NCBI RefSeq assembly: GCF_000327385.1
Contig: NW_008707309.1
Span: 33,030 to 97,029, forward strand
DNA: 64,000 nt
Source of the DNA: Lottia gigantea
Lineage: Eukaryota; Mollusca; Gastropoda; Lottiidae
Direction: 5' to 3'
Part shown: piece after piece, positions 11,301-22,857 of the stretch
Numbering within the stretch: the stretch's first letter is position 1
Layout: each line of letters opens with the position of its first letter
Translations under genes and position numbers: made by a program
Notes under the pieces: model-generated
What the model was told of the DNA's origin: nothing
The model's input: the letters and a program-made list of their open reading frames with translations, nothing else
Database searches by the model: none

Positions 11301-14300
11301 AGTCATCTAAATATTTACTTTACCAGCTGATAGAGCTTAATTTCAGCTATCTGTATAACATCTAATTATTTATTATACCAGCTGATAGAGCTCAATTTCA
11401 GCTATCTGTATATTCGTCTAAATATTTACTTTACCAGATGATAGAGCTCAATTTCAGCTATCTGTATAGACATCTAAATATTTACTTTACCAGCTGATAG
11501 AGCTCAATTTCAGCTATCTGTATAGACATCTAAATAGTTACTTTACCAACTGATAGAGCTCAATTTCAGCTATCTGTATAGACATCTAAATATGTACTTT
11601 ACCACCTGATAGAGCTCAATTTCAGCTATTTGTATAGACATCTAAATATGTACTCTATCACCTGATAGAGCTCAATTTTAGCTCTCTGTATAGTCATCTA
11701 AATATCTACTTTACCAGCTGATAGAACTCAATTTCAGCTATCTGTATAGTCATCTAATTATTTACTTTACCAACTAATAGAGCTTAATTTCAAAAATTAG
11801 AGCTCAATTGTCGTAAGAGTCGAAAGCTATATCATGTGCAAAAAATTAAAGAACATAATTGTATTATTTAAATATTCCTTCAATCGCCACAAACTAAGAT
11901 CGGAATCAAATCTATAATCTAATGGAAGGCAATAACATAACTTGAATATTTGATTTCTCTTAATGTGTTATATCTGTGTTAAAACTAATTCATTATCAAA
12001 AGTGTCGAAAGCTATATCATGTTCCATAAAATTAAGAACACAATTTTAAATGTTCGAATGTTCCTTAACACAAAATAGTTATAATCGACTCGAAGCCGAT
12101 ATCATGTTCCATGAAATAAAGGACACTGTTAGAATTTCTCTTAATGTGTTAGTTATACCTGTGTAAAATGCTACCCATTATCGTAAGTGTTGAAAGCTTA
12201 TCATGTTCCGTGAAATGAAAAACATCACTTAAATGCTCTTTTCATCGCCTACAAGTTGGAACCACTTTCTGCCTGTCAGATGATCGTGGTGCCGTGAAAA
12301 TAAAAACCACGTGTATCAAACAGTGGGCAGGCAGCCAGAATTTCTACTCTATTTATTCAGCATGGTTCTAATTCTTCACTCTAAATTCCTTACTTCTGAT
12401 TTCATACTAGGTAAATATTTCTACAAGTTATTCAAAGAATTAGTTTCAGGTTTTTGAGTTCAAATACAAGAACGTCTTTTAATGACACGCCTCTTTTACA
12501 ATTCCGGGACACCTAATGTCACTGACTTTGACTACAACCAATGGAAAAGTCTTGTCTTTAGAAGCCAGTGGCGTTGCTAGGAAACATAAGTTGATAGGGG
12601 CGAGATGGTGCCACAAATTTTTCCAGGGGGGGGGGGGGGGCTATTCCTTCACAATTGATATATAGTGTGGGGGCAAAAGCAGGGCCAGTCCCTTTTCGGG
12701 GGGCCACAACCGTTATTACTGTAACGGTATGATTAAAGAGACGGACCATGTTTACTCTTCTCGAACACCTGATGTCCTCTCCAACTCAACGTGTCATTTT
12801 GACATCTCTTTCAGAGTAATAAAACAAACAATATGTATTATATTTTATATTTAAGTCACGGGACAACTACAGAAAGTAATTCGGGTGTAGATTGTATAAT
12901 AAAATGTCAAAATATTCTAAAATATTTCAAAGAGATTGTTTCAATCTCGACTGAGATATAATTTTTTAGCAGCCTGACTGGAAAAGTAATTAGTTGTTTA
13001 GTTAGCCTGTTTGAATAGGACATTTTTGTCACGACTTTCAACAAAGGACTTTTTTGATGTTAAAAATCAAAGGACGGGAGCTCGACTGAGCTAAGTTAGT
13101 AGGGAGGGGAATTTTCGTTTGTATGAAGTTATATTCCCCCCTAACCCCAATCCTTGCAGTAATAATCGCATTTTTTTCAATCATTAGATTAGAGGGCCTC
13201 GCCTGTATAATCATAAGAAATTTTAATTTGGGAGGGAAGACAGGGGGTCCCCCCAGGTCATCCTCGTTTTAAACATGAGGGCCCCCCCCCCCCCCCCCTC
13301 GTTAAAAAACGCCTCTGTCCAGTAAGTAATTAACCAGATGGTGCTAGGGATATCTATGTCGGGATTTATTTACAATGAAAACAAGATATCGTGTGTTTTT
13401 ATTATTTTATCTGGATCTGGTTTAATCTTTCACCTTTAATTTATCATCAACAGATCTCTCAGTCGGTTTCAGACCAGAAAATATATATTACTTATATCTG
13501 ATAACTGATATCTGACCATTAAAGAGACAGGTTGCTCTTTTTGGATGTTGATTTGGGTTTTGAATATATGTAAATAGCCCCCAGAAAAGACGAGACGTCA
13601 TTTTAAATTTTTAAAGCGGGTAATTCTGGATACACATGGAATTGAATGCTCCAATTTTAATAGTGAGCTGTGAACACTATTACTGATTAGCTTAGCTAAA
13701 AAGAAAATTCCCGTTTCTGAGATAAAAAAGTCGATTGGTCAAACGGAAGGCGAACCTTAAGATGGTCTCAAGTCGACTGGCGATCCGAAGTGTCTCAACA
13801 GATCTATCACCATCGACATGATCAACAATCTTATCAAAAATTGATTCCGATTCTGGAAGCAACTAGCGACAATTATAATTTTGGAATCGTCGTTGCGTTC
13901 ATGTTGGCTATCCCCTATCCCTAGATGTCATGTGTATCGACATCTTCACAATATGAAACTAATCTACACATCGTCTTATACCTTGACTGTAATGTAATCT
14001 GATTATTTAATCAAGGTGGGTCCACGTCGACTTCAAAAAGCCCAAAAGCGTCACAATAGATCTGTTAGTGTCGACATGATCACAAAATTGAGCAACTTCT
14101 AGCGATTCCAGATTCTGATTAATCTCCGGGCAACTAGTCACATTGAATTGATGGGAAGTCGAACATGAACAACTGACAGCAGCTGGTGGTAACCTAGTCT
14201 AAAACATCTGTCTCTATCTCAGCCTCTGATATTTTGACAGTTATCGGCTGGACAAGACCAGATAGAGGCAGATGTTTCGGTCTAGTGGTAATTAGTATTT

Positions 14301-16560
14301 TACAGGCGTTGGTTTGCAGGTTCGCTAAGATTAGCTGAATCAGAATTGATCAATCCATCAGAACCTCCTTCAGTTTCTGTCAGTTGCCATCAGTTTCTGC
14401 CAGTTGCTGTAAGTTGCCGTCAGTTGCTGTCAGTTGCCGTCAGTTGCTCTAGCGGCCATCAGTTGTTGTCAATTACTGTCAGCTGCCGTCAGTTTTTGTC
14501 AGTCGTTGTCAGTTGTTGTCAGTTGTTGCCAGTTACCGCAAGTTGCTGTCAGTTGTTCTCAGTTTCCGTAAGTTGTTGTCATTTGCTGTCAGCCTCAAGA
14601 CACGGAATGTGCTCGATAAACAGTTTGTTGTCCAGTGATTTCTTCTAAATAACTCAAACATATATCCAGATATTTGAAACACATATTGTTGATATGGTCA
14701 GCACCTAGGCATCAGGAAATACATTCAAGTCCCTACAATCAGTGGAGTGATTAGGTGGAGTGATTTTGGGTCATGTCACCATTAGGACATTTTATAGGAG
14801 GAGGCCAAAAGATCAGTGCCCTCTAAAATCCACAAACGGACACCTCCGAAATCCTCGCTACGCCACTACTTACAAATCATTTAACCTCATTGCACCAATG
14901 TGAATAGTTAAAACTGTAATAATGTCAACCTGCCCTAGTGAGTTAATCTGGAACACGAGTTCGGGAGAAAAACTGGTTGATATATTTCCTGTATTTTGGT
15001 GTAAATGATATAATTTAAATATTTCAACATTTCTAACTGGTGGTATTGATATCAGCTGGTGATAGTTAATAATCTATTTATACTTTCAATATCATTCTTA
15101 TTTTATTATAGACTATTACTACAACACTTTCAATATCATTCTTATTCTACTATAGACTATTAGTACAACACTTTCAATATCATTCTTATTTTATTATAGA
15201 CTATTACTACAACACTTTCAATATCATTCTTATTTTATTATAGACTATTACTACAACACTTTCATTATTATTATTATTTTATCTATATACTCTATTACTT
15301 CTCAATTGGACAATAGACATATATGATTTAATCTATTATTATTTGTACAACATATTAACTTATTAACTTTAAGTTCGTGAATCTAAGGACTGTATTGATC
15401 CTACTTTGGCTGACCGAGTTTTCTGCAAAGGAGCATAAATGTCTAGGCATGGAACCGGAATGGGTTTGTGGAAATGAAAGTCTGTACCCCAATAGGCCGA
15501 CGATTCATATCTCACGCTCAACAAATAAGATCTATCAATCATTGCTAATTAGGTATTAATGTGGACCGGAAGTACAATGAGGTTATGATGTTGTTCCGGA
15601 CACTAACTACCGGAAGTCGAGGGCTTGGTTATTAATTTCTATGAATGTAAGAACGTGATCATCCTCGAGAAGTTTGCCACATAATCTTTAGTACTTTAGT
15701 TTGAAAAATATTGTATTTGAATAAAGCCCTTGAAACTAGCCGAGAAGACATTATATAACTAATCTTTTGAAACTTGTCAAAGTTGTTCGTCTTATTGTCG
15801 ATAGAAGGTGTATGGTAATTTTGACTCTTATTCAACCATTTAGGTCCAACCCGGTAATGCTAGACAATAGGGTACGAGGAAATATGTAAAACTATTAGAA
15901 GGTCCAGGCCGAAAAGTGTGGATTCTGATGTAACAGACTGTAGATACGGGAATATTTCAGCTAGGATCTTCAAGTCTGTTGGTGATTATCACTGACTGTT
16001 TTGAGTAAGCTAGTCTGTCCAATCATCTATGATTTCATTTTGACCAGATTGAATAGGGGTCAATTGTAGTCGCCTCTGATCTATTCAAATTATTCGGAAA
16101 CAGAATGTAGACATATGAATATAAACAATAAACTAATTAAAAACACTGCACTTACCGGAAGTCCCGCCCAATATGGCGTCTCACGAAACGAAATGACCGG
16201 GTAGTAAAATTCAACATAAAATGCCAACCCCGTGACCCCACCCCCAATTAATAATTGAAGGAGGACCAGCAGAATCTGACATCCACAGGCACAACATCTC
16301 CGGCAGCAAAAACAGCATCCTCTTCTCCCAGTTGTCATAGTTACAGCAGGTGAGGTGTCAACAGGCTTCTTTTTCCCGCGTGTTGGGCGATGTGTCGTCG
16401 AAAAGTCGTCTGGTGAGAGGTTCTGCGGAACTGTCGTCTCCAAGCCAACCAACATGGACGGTAACTCGGGCGTACTACGCAATGCTGGATTTTGGCGGGA
16501 CGATATTAATGTTAATTTAATATTAGAGGTAGAATGGGCTCGAGGTCGGGTGGTAACCAT
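8337..16560 (-). CDS. SSPN: Sarcospan homologue, complete three-exon gene
   Basis: Sarcospan is a four-pass membrane protein of the dystrophin-glycoprotein complex. Coding exons on the minus strand are 16560-16156, 9843-9757 and 8768-8337, all phase 0, giving 307 residues. The start ATG at 16560 has an in-frame TGA four codons upstream. Exon 1 has a cysteine cluster (residues 82-94), TM1 (about 94-117) and RETPYWAGLP, matching human RDTPFWAGI. Exon 2, 87 nt between TTTCAG and GTAGGT, encodes TM2 and ends GCFLK. Exon 3 carries TM3, a loop with RCEC (C223, C225) and C241, TM4 and LLWRERYGGFYSG, matching human MWKHRYQVFYVG. An alternative exon 3 acceptor after AATGAAG would add six residues. The N-terminal 80 residues are longer than in vertebrates. 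The match is from memory but spans every segment. Confidence 0.9.
9468..9640. mobile_element. Possible short hAT-like element in SSPN intron 2 region
   Basis: The left part GGGGGTGTTCAACCTTTTCC and right part AAACAGGTTGAAAAACCTGC are roughly inverted, with the GGTTC/CAACCT style ends common in hAT-derived MITEs. It lies between SSPN exons 2 and 3. No clean target duplication was found, so support is weak. Confidence 0.35.
10420..11812. repeat. 56-bp minisatellite, array 1 (about 25 copies)
   Basis: The unit contains TATCTGTATAGTCATCTAAA, TATTTACTTTACCAGCTGAT and AGAGCTCAATTTCAGC. Copies are moderately diverged and include a partial duplication near 10710. It lies in the first intron of SSPN. 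The reverse complement of the same unit forms array 2 at 28412-29033 inside the lectin gene. Confidence 0.96.
11815..12245. repeat. Diverged tandem repeats around AGCTATATCATGTTCCAT
   Basis: Four spaced copies (near 11822, 12005, 12092 and 12188) of a GTCGAAAGCTATATCATG block followed by a run like AAATTAAAGAACA. They are old, unequal repeats in SSPN intron 1. Confidence 0.65.
12738..12775 (-). repeat. Interspersed repeat H fragment
   Basis: On the minus strand this reads like CATCAGGTGTTCGAGAAGAG followed by TAAACATGGTCCG. The same word recurs at 19182-19215, 21658-21725, 46020-46130 and 63430-63545. The preceding GTGGCGTTGCTAGG at 12570 resembles the terminus of another short element. Confidence 0.6.
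12776..13518. other. SSPN intron 1, non-coding
   Basis: AT-rich, with a long C homopolymer run at about 13280-13299 that may be unreliable in sequencing. No exon or element recognised. Confidence 0.5.
13519..13760. mobile_element. MITE family B, copy 2 (internally shortened)
   Basis: Starts TTAAAGAGACAGGTTG, contains TTGAATATATGTAAATAG and GAGCTGTGAACACTATTACT, and ends near GGCGAACCTTAA. It aligns by eye with 5040-5392 but lacks part of the left interior. Confidence 0.82.
13770..14140. repeat. Diverged direct duplication, two copies
   Basis: Segments at about 13770-13870 and 14025-14140 share CAACAGATCT or CAATAGATCT, a TCGACATGATCA word, and an AACTAGCGAC or AACTTCTAGCGA word in the same order. 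An old direct duplication in SSPN intron 1. Confidence 0.55.
14190..14285. repeat. Short palindromic element
   Basis: CTAGTCTAAAACATCTGTCT and GGCAGATGTTTCGGTCTAG form inverted arms around an unrelated centre. A similar block (GACCGAAACATCTGTCTCC) lies at 60160-60240, so it is interspersed. Confidence 0.6.
14367..14595. repeat. 10-bp tandem repeat (CAGTTGCYGT)
   Basis: Decamers such as CAGTTGCTGT and CAGTTGCCGT run for about 230 bp with frequent substitutions. The open frame through it is compositional. Confidence 0.9.
15080..15262. repeat. 44-bp tandem repeat, about 4 copies
   Basis: The unit includes TTTCAATATCATTCTTATTT and ATTATAGACTATTACTACAA. Located in SSPN intron 1. Confidence 0.92.
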
Positions 16561-16617
16561 AGTGATTGATCAATACCACACCTTCGATTAAATCAGAATA
16601 TTCAACACATGTTATTA

Positions 16618-16669
16618 TGACGTCATTCACAATATTCCCAGAATATCTGGACAATACTACATGACGTCA
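16618..16669. promoter_or_regulatory. Two palindromic CRE sites upstream of SSPN
   Basis: The full cAMP-response-element palindrome TGACGTCA occurs at 16618-16625 and again at 16662-16669, about 58 and 102 bp upstream of the SSPN start codon at 16560. Full CREs bind CREB/ATF bZIP proteins. The location fits a proximal promoter or 5' UTR, but no TATA box or transcript start is evident. Confidence 0.5.
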
Positions 16670-18320
16670 CTAACAATAGAGTACATTATGTGAGTATATT
16701 AAAATAACACGGTCGACGTCTGGTAGTCATTTTCCCGCTAAATATCAACATGTTACATCCTTGCTAGATTTACACTTTTTACAACTTCCTACAACTTCCT
16801 ACATAGCATTCCGTTTGGTTTCTGTGTTTTTATCCCCTGATAATTCACTCTAACCTTTTATCACAGTAATTCTTTCTTTTACTTCGACCAACAGAGATTT
16901 GTTTGTCTTGGCTGGTTGTAGTTTATCAAAGTATCTTATTGAATCAACACTTAGGATTAAGTTTCTTCAATGGAGGGTTTGTTAAAAATGGAATACAAAT
17001 TAACTAATCTGCTAATTATTTAACTAATTAATGACTTTTTTAGTCAAAATGTGTTCTGCTTACGCTTCTAACTAACATTTACAAATATAATCCAAGGTTT
17101 AAAAATCCGAATCAGTTCATATAAAATCACGAATCCAAGCAATAAGTGATCTACCAGTAAATCCCTTTGATCCAAATCCAAGATGTCTGCTGTTAGTCCG
17201 TCATGGCGTCCAGATGACAAGCGTTAAAATCCAACATGTAAGCCTCTATTCTTACAACTTGAACAAGTTAGACACATATTCATTACTCAACAAATATTTT
17301 CTTCGTCGACTTTTTCCTTTTATTTCTAAAAATAGCTCCCAAATAGTGGCAGCCGACATATTTTCTCTCACGCGCAGCCAGAATTCTGCTTCTGTTGTTA
17401 TTTAGACGCCTGCTGTAATCAACATGGAACGAGGCCACGCGCATCCATATCAACACCTTTCATCAAGTCTCTATCCAACTGTAAATAGAGAAAATAATGG
17501 TGTATATATGATATGGTTGATGTTGTATTTTTTGCAACCCGGTTTCCCCGGGCAGTGATGCAGGTGGGAGAAACTAGCACGGAAAAAGCATCTACACTAC
17601 CTCTAATTGTTCGTCTGGGACAATAAACCAAGGCCTTCTGTGCAGCATTATGTGTACGGTAAAATACTTCTACAGTTGGACATAGAGTAGGGTAGACAGG
17701 TTTACGTCCGAGGGGAGGGGGGGGGGATACCTGGAGTTACCCGAATTTCAAATAACCATGCATACTGCATGTCGCTGCATGAATTTATTCAAATTATATG
17801 CAGAACAATAGGACGTTAAACTAATACTAATGAATTTTAGGGTTATTACAGTATACGCCCAAAATATATTTCTGTGTGCATAATCCACGCCCCCGTTTCT
17901 CAAAAAATCTAGCGATGAATAATTGGCGAAAAAATTAATCGTAAGATTTTTTAATATACCGGAACCAGGCCACGTGTTCTGGAAACGATCTTAGTGCTAG
18001 GAAGTCCTAGTCTCTTATCTTCTAACATTAATTGTATATAATTATAATGTATGATTTATATCGATCTATTACAAGTGTTAACAGAGAAGATACTGATGTT
18101 TATATGATATTGTTTATATTTCAATCTGATTAAAATACAAGGGGCCGATTATTCTATACTTAATTAAGATAAATTCATGATTTTAAGAAATACAGTAATC
18201 TGATTGGATAACAAAACTAAATTTAAAATCAATTATAGTGATTGACCAACCAGGGCCCTCACGGTGCCATTGTATCAGATTGGTAATGCTGTAGGATGAC
18301 CATCACCCACAATCCTTGCA
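16670..18320. other. SSPN upstream intergenic region
   Basis: Mostly AT-rich. Contains interspersed repeat J at 17697-17760 (CAGGTTTACGTCCGAGGGG then TACCCGAATTTC), which recurs at 59816-59880, and a G homopolymer near 17720. Any 5' UTR exons of SSPN would lie here but could not be placed. Confidence 0.5.
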
Positions 18321-19134
18321 TTAAAAGGTGCGGAAACACAAGCGTCTTCGTCTGAGATTTTTGTCGCCGATTCGAATCTTGAGTGAAATCTCGTGAAAGC
18401 ACGGGCTGACAGAATTTTTAATATCTAACAAGTTTGATATCAGATTCCTTTTCCTTTCAATTGCATGCTGATTATCGACATAGTGGAAAACGACCGACTG
18501 GAGATTTGTGTCTCCTCGGTACAGTCGTTGAAACTTCAGACATGACTCTAATCGGCGAAAAAAGGTCTCTGACCATGATCGCTCGTGTGCCCACAACTTA
18601 ACAGATTCCTTACAGGATTTAAAATAAATGTGAGTGAGATATGCAACATCTAAAACAAATCTTGTTTTCATGAAGGAAATGTTTCCTATCAGATAATGTT
18701 TTAGATTTAAACACTTAGCATTCACTTAGCATTCACACTTTGGTGAATTTTCTTTTTCTTGTGAGTAGTAGAAACTAGGACCATTCAATGCTGAGCTGAG
18801 ATCTCTAATGAAGTTATCAAATACAGAAACTTTGTCCATTTGTTCTGTATGGCATACAGCATATTTGTTAACAATAGTTGAAACAGCAGAAGTGTAACTC
18901 AAGAGAGCTGTGTATTGGTAGTCTTCCTTTGGCTGATTGAATTTCTAAAAGTATGTCTGAGAGTTCATGCAGCCTTTTGTTATCTTTTGCAGAAATCTTT
19001 GAGAAATTTTCTAATTTAGTCTTTAAAGAGTTCTCTACCAATCTTATATTTTTATCAGTTACGTCCCTTGAACTTTTCAAATTCATCATTAGTCTACTAG
19101 TTTTTGCTTCAGTTGACTCGTCCCTGGTTGTCAT
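18321..19134 (-). pseudogene. Broken coding remnants, possibly from a retroelement or transposon
   Basis: Two minus-strand open segments (18321-18725 and 18868-19134) have protein-like composition. The second is lysine- and glutamate-rich and helix-like (KTKLENFSKISAKDNKRLHE), resembling the leader segments of some retroelement polyproteins. The first has a helical LDVAYLTHIYFKSCKESVKL stretch that I do not recognise. The region appears broken, with several interruptions; no host gene was identified. Age and family are unresolved. Confidence 0.35.
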
Positions 19135-19181
19135 GTGTGTTGTGTATGTTGAGCAGCTATGGTTGGTGTGGCGCCAGGCAG

Positions 19182-19215
19182 GGCATGTTTACTCTTTTAG
19201 ACACCTGACCTACAC
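19182..19215 (-). repeat. Interspersed repeat H fragment
   Basis: Minus-strand sequence matching the CAGGTGTCTAAAAGAGTAAA word of family H. Abuts the broken coding remnants. Confidence 0.5.
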
Positions 19216-20238
19216 CACTCTCCATTATGAATTTACTCATTGATAATTGATATACTAACACTATAGGCTACTTAGTTCATTAGCTGCTACAAATGTTTCG
19301 CCAATATGTTATGTGGATTTTGGATTTCGTTTTGCGGATCGCCAGTACTTGCTTTATTCATTAGAGACATAAGCCGACAAATTGACCTATCAGATGTCAA
19401 TACCCATTTACAGATAGATTGACACAGGTGTTAAAAACCAATGGATGCTTTCAGGGGGACCAGGACCGTAGCTAGACTTGATTGTCCGGAGGGTTAAGTA
19501 ATATATTCGGAGGGGCAAGTAAAGTCTGACGCACATAGAATTGAATTTGATGGATAGTAGTATAATTTTTGGATCTAGAGAAGGCATTCAAAGGAATCTT
19601 TCTTCCAACAAAATATAATGTAGATAAAGACCTAGATTGGAACGGACACTTCATAGAGAAAATTTGAAGAAATAATGAAGAGACGGGTATTTTGAATAGC
19701 CACTTGGTTACAAAAAGCGTTAGATGTTTACAGGGAGACAACTCGATTTTATATCTGCCCTATTCAAAAACAGTCATATTTTTCAACTGCAACAAACTTG
19801 TTATTTAGTTTTGCAAACGTACATTCAGCAACGATCCTTACAATAATTCCGGGGTGCTTTTTGCTACATCGTCTTTGAAATTGGCAATAGTTCGATATTT
19901 TTCGATAATATATTTACACCTGGAACAAACGATCATTTGTAAAAATCTGACAAAGTTTGGTGAGGGTTACAAGGTACGTAGAGCAGACGATAATCCAGGA
20001 TTCTGCGATGACTCATAAAAGATGCGACGTAATTTTGGTGTACCAAGAAATCCAGAAATATTTACCAAGTTAGAACTGAAACTTCGAACACCATTAACTG
20101 CTGAACTCCTCTAATTTCTTGTAGGGGGTTTGAAAACCTTTTCTACTCTCAAAAAGGAATATACTACTACCCTAACCACCCCTCCTTCGCTTCAGAATCT
20201 CAAAAACATGCAAGTTATTGACTACAAAGATATCAAGT
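19216..20238. other. Intergenic, with a transposon end near 19460
   Basis: At 19463-19520, GACCGTAGCTAGACTTGATT is followed by about two 21-bp-like units (CGGAGGGGCAAGTAAAG). This matches the edge of the 21-bp array at 41310-41340 and looks like a TIR-element end. The rest is unassigned. Confidence 0.5.
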
Positions 20239-20525
20239 TTAATGCCGCATGTTGTTCGGCCGAGAGAGGCCGAAAATTAGAGATCTCAGTTCGGTAATCA
20301 TCGATAGTTTCCGTAAGTCTGTAGAGCGTTTAGAGAGGGGACCTTCGGCGTCTTTGTGGTCGATGTGTACCGTTTTGTGCAAAAGTGTGGCTCGATGTAG
20401 GCGTATTTTGATGTTGGGAGTCGCATCAAAAAGGAACTGAACAGACACAGCTTCATGGAACAATAATTATTGGTTAAAGTTTAAATCAACGTTTCGACGT
20501 TATTCATCTATAATAATTTGAACGA
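20239..20525 (-). mobile_element. Possible retroelement end with CGAAACGTTG motif
   Basis: A GC-richer islet (20239-20460), open on both strands, is preceded on the minus strand by GATGAATAACGTCGAAACGT. That word resembles the CTGATGA...GAAACG signature of hammerhead-bearing Penelope-like elements. Only a short fragment is present and it is broken. The assignment is tentative. Confidence 0.3.
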
Positions 20526-20591
20526 GTAAAGCGTTTTTGTTTTTACTGTGAGTAATCCAACTTAACTTCACCTCGGCGACATATATATCTT

Positions 20592-20937
20592 TTAAAACAG
20601 GTTCGCCATTTTCATTCATGAATATATGTAAATAGTCTACAGAAGTACTAGAAATGTACAAAAATCGCATAATTCCTGTTAAAAATATCTCAGGTTAGGA
20701 ATTTCTTTTTCCTTTTTGATTAGATGTATTTTCTATTTATGGCGTTGTCTGAAAAAAGACGACTCATCTTTTTAACTATCAAATGCAGATTATTCTGGAC
20801 AAACATGGATTTGAAGGGTCAAATGAGCAGTGAGAACAGTGAGCTGTGAACATTATTACTGATTGGTTTAGCTAAAGAAATTCCCGTTTTTTGAGACTAA
20901 GGTATGAGAGGTCAAAACAAATGACCTGTTCCGTTAA
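20592..20937. mobile_element. MITE family B, copy 3
   Basis: Begins TTAAAACAGGTTCGCCATTT, has TGAATATATGTAAATAGTC and AGTACTAGAAATGTACAAAA, and ends ACCTGTTCCGTTAA. It retains the left interior absent from copy 2. Confidence 0.85.
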
Positions 20938-22128
20938 TAAAGTATGGATGGATGGATACAACCACTACAATTATTATACCAAGGAAACTAGAAGTTTCAC
21001 ACGAAAGCTTGATGTTGTTTCCCATTTTTAATCTTAGTTAAAAACAAACTATAATTGTATTCAGTACAGTAGGCTAGCTGGTTGAACAGAAATCTTCCTG
21101 GCACCAAATCTTTTATTTTAAACCTTTAGAATAAGTAGGAGGTAGATTTCTCTATAGTTCGCCGTATAATTTGATAAAATCCAAAGTTTCAAAACGCTGT
21201 CTAATGTAGAAATATTTCAAAGATTATAACATAAACTTGATTTAAAGAAATGATATCCTTAAAGCCTTTTTATCTCTTTGTTCGACAATTTGATAACGTA
21301 GCAGATATAACAAAACACAAAACTCGCTTCTATATGTCGTTCAAATCTTATAACGTAGCAATTAATGTGATAAAAAATTAAGACTTGAAAAAACCATTAA
21401 GAAACATTGATTGTTCAAATATGAAAAAAAAAAAAAAAGAAAAATGAAAATATTTTGTCTTGGCATTTCAAGCCATTAAAATAACTAGTCTAGGATAATA
21501 TAATAAAGGAAGGAGAAAAAAAATCTGAATTGCTAGACAAAGCCTGAAATCCAAAACCAAAACAACATAATGGCGACACAATGGTAGCAGCCAATGAACT
21601 TTTCACACGAGGAAGTATATCAATCATTAGTGATTAAGTATTTCATAATGAAAAGTGGTATCAGGTGTCTAGAAGAGTAAGCATTCCCTGTCTGGCGCCA
21701 CCCCCGTCATAGGTGAGAGTTGTATTGCTTCGACCACACTTTGTGACTTTCATACCTTTATATCTGGTTATGTCAGTTGTCTGAAGATCGCATGGCAAGA
21801 AACTCTTAGTAATAGTAACAACATGATTCCAGTTCTATTATGATTTTTCTACCTTTGATATGAGAACTATATGCTGTATTAGATTAGTTAATGTCCATGA
21901 TATAAAAAACTACAGTGTAATTCACACGATCTACAGTGAAAGTTCCGTTGTCGTTCTGAAACATACCACGGTGTAATGAGTGGCAGACATTTTTTACCGA
22001 AACTAAAAAAAAATTGTCACGTGATCGTGTGATTCTGGTAGATCACACATTAGAGGCTGGTCGTTCAGGACTACAAGTGTTGATTACAAAACCAATAAAA
22101 AGAAAAACATTGTAAGATATGGAACCAA
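20938..22128. other. Intergenic, mostly unassigned
   Basis: A repeat H fragment lies at 21658-21725 (AGGTGTCTAGAAGAGTAAGC then CGCCACCCCCGTC). An A homopolymer is at 21424-21440. No gene seen. Confidence 0.5.
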
Positions 22129-22221
22129 ATGATAATCCAATGTATTATTGGTGAACCTATAGTCAAAATAGCGTTTATTACTCAGAAGAGTGGCAGAATC
22201 ATTATTAAAGTTTTCAACGCG

Positions 22222-22515
22222 AGGGAATATCACTTGTCAAATAACTGTGAAATGCCGGAAGTGAAGAGTCTCTCCCAAGAAGACACAACTAATTCTACTA
22301 TTCATTTCCGAGACGGATTCATCTTTCCGGAAACTGTCGAGGATTGCCGAATGCCCTTAAAACTGTAATACTAGGGACTATATTCAGGAGGCAATATTAA
22401 TATCTCTTGACAAATAACTGTAAAATGTCGGAAGTAAAGAGTCTCGCATAAGAAGATACAAATAAATTCATTACCGATTAATCTTTCAGAAACTGCTGAA
22501 GATTGACGAATGTGT
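22222..22515. repeat. Direct duplication of about 130 bp, diverged
   Basis: Both copies carry TGTCAAATAACTG or TTGACAAATAACTG, then CCGGAAGTGAAGAGTCTC or TCGGAAGTAAAGAGTCTC, then AAGAAGA and a TTTC.GAAACTG word. The first copy sits in a 79-codon open frame with no recognised family. Confidence 0.7.
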
Positions 22516-22857
22516 GTAAGTTTGTCTAAAAAAAACCCAGATAAACCTTTATATTTGATTATTATACGCTGTATTGTACTTGTATTTTATATTATGAATT
22601 GCTTTAATCTAGATATTATACCAGTAAAAGTTTATAAACCACACGTTGCAGTAAATCTCTTAGTATTATCTCAGTCAATTGGATTAATCTATTTACAACA
22701 GATTTAACACTAACACAGACATACACGTTTTAATGTTTCCGGAATTTCAATGTTCAAGAAACTTTCTAGTTTTTCAAGCGTCTAAGAGGATTTCCGAGTT
22801 AAAACCATAAAATATAGACTGTCTGTGTAATTGTTTCAAGGTCTTATGACATTCCAA

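Noticed and set aside
15377-15559. 60-codon frame with a signal-peptide-like start
   Set aside because: Lacks an ATG start and lies in SSPN intron 1; no supporting splice sites or homology recalled.
20249-20440. Plus-strand 63-codon frame
   Set aside because: Overlaps the minus-strand frame of the same retroelement-like fragment and shows no family features.
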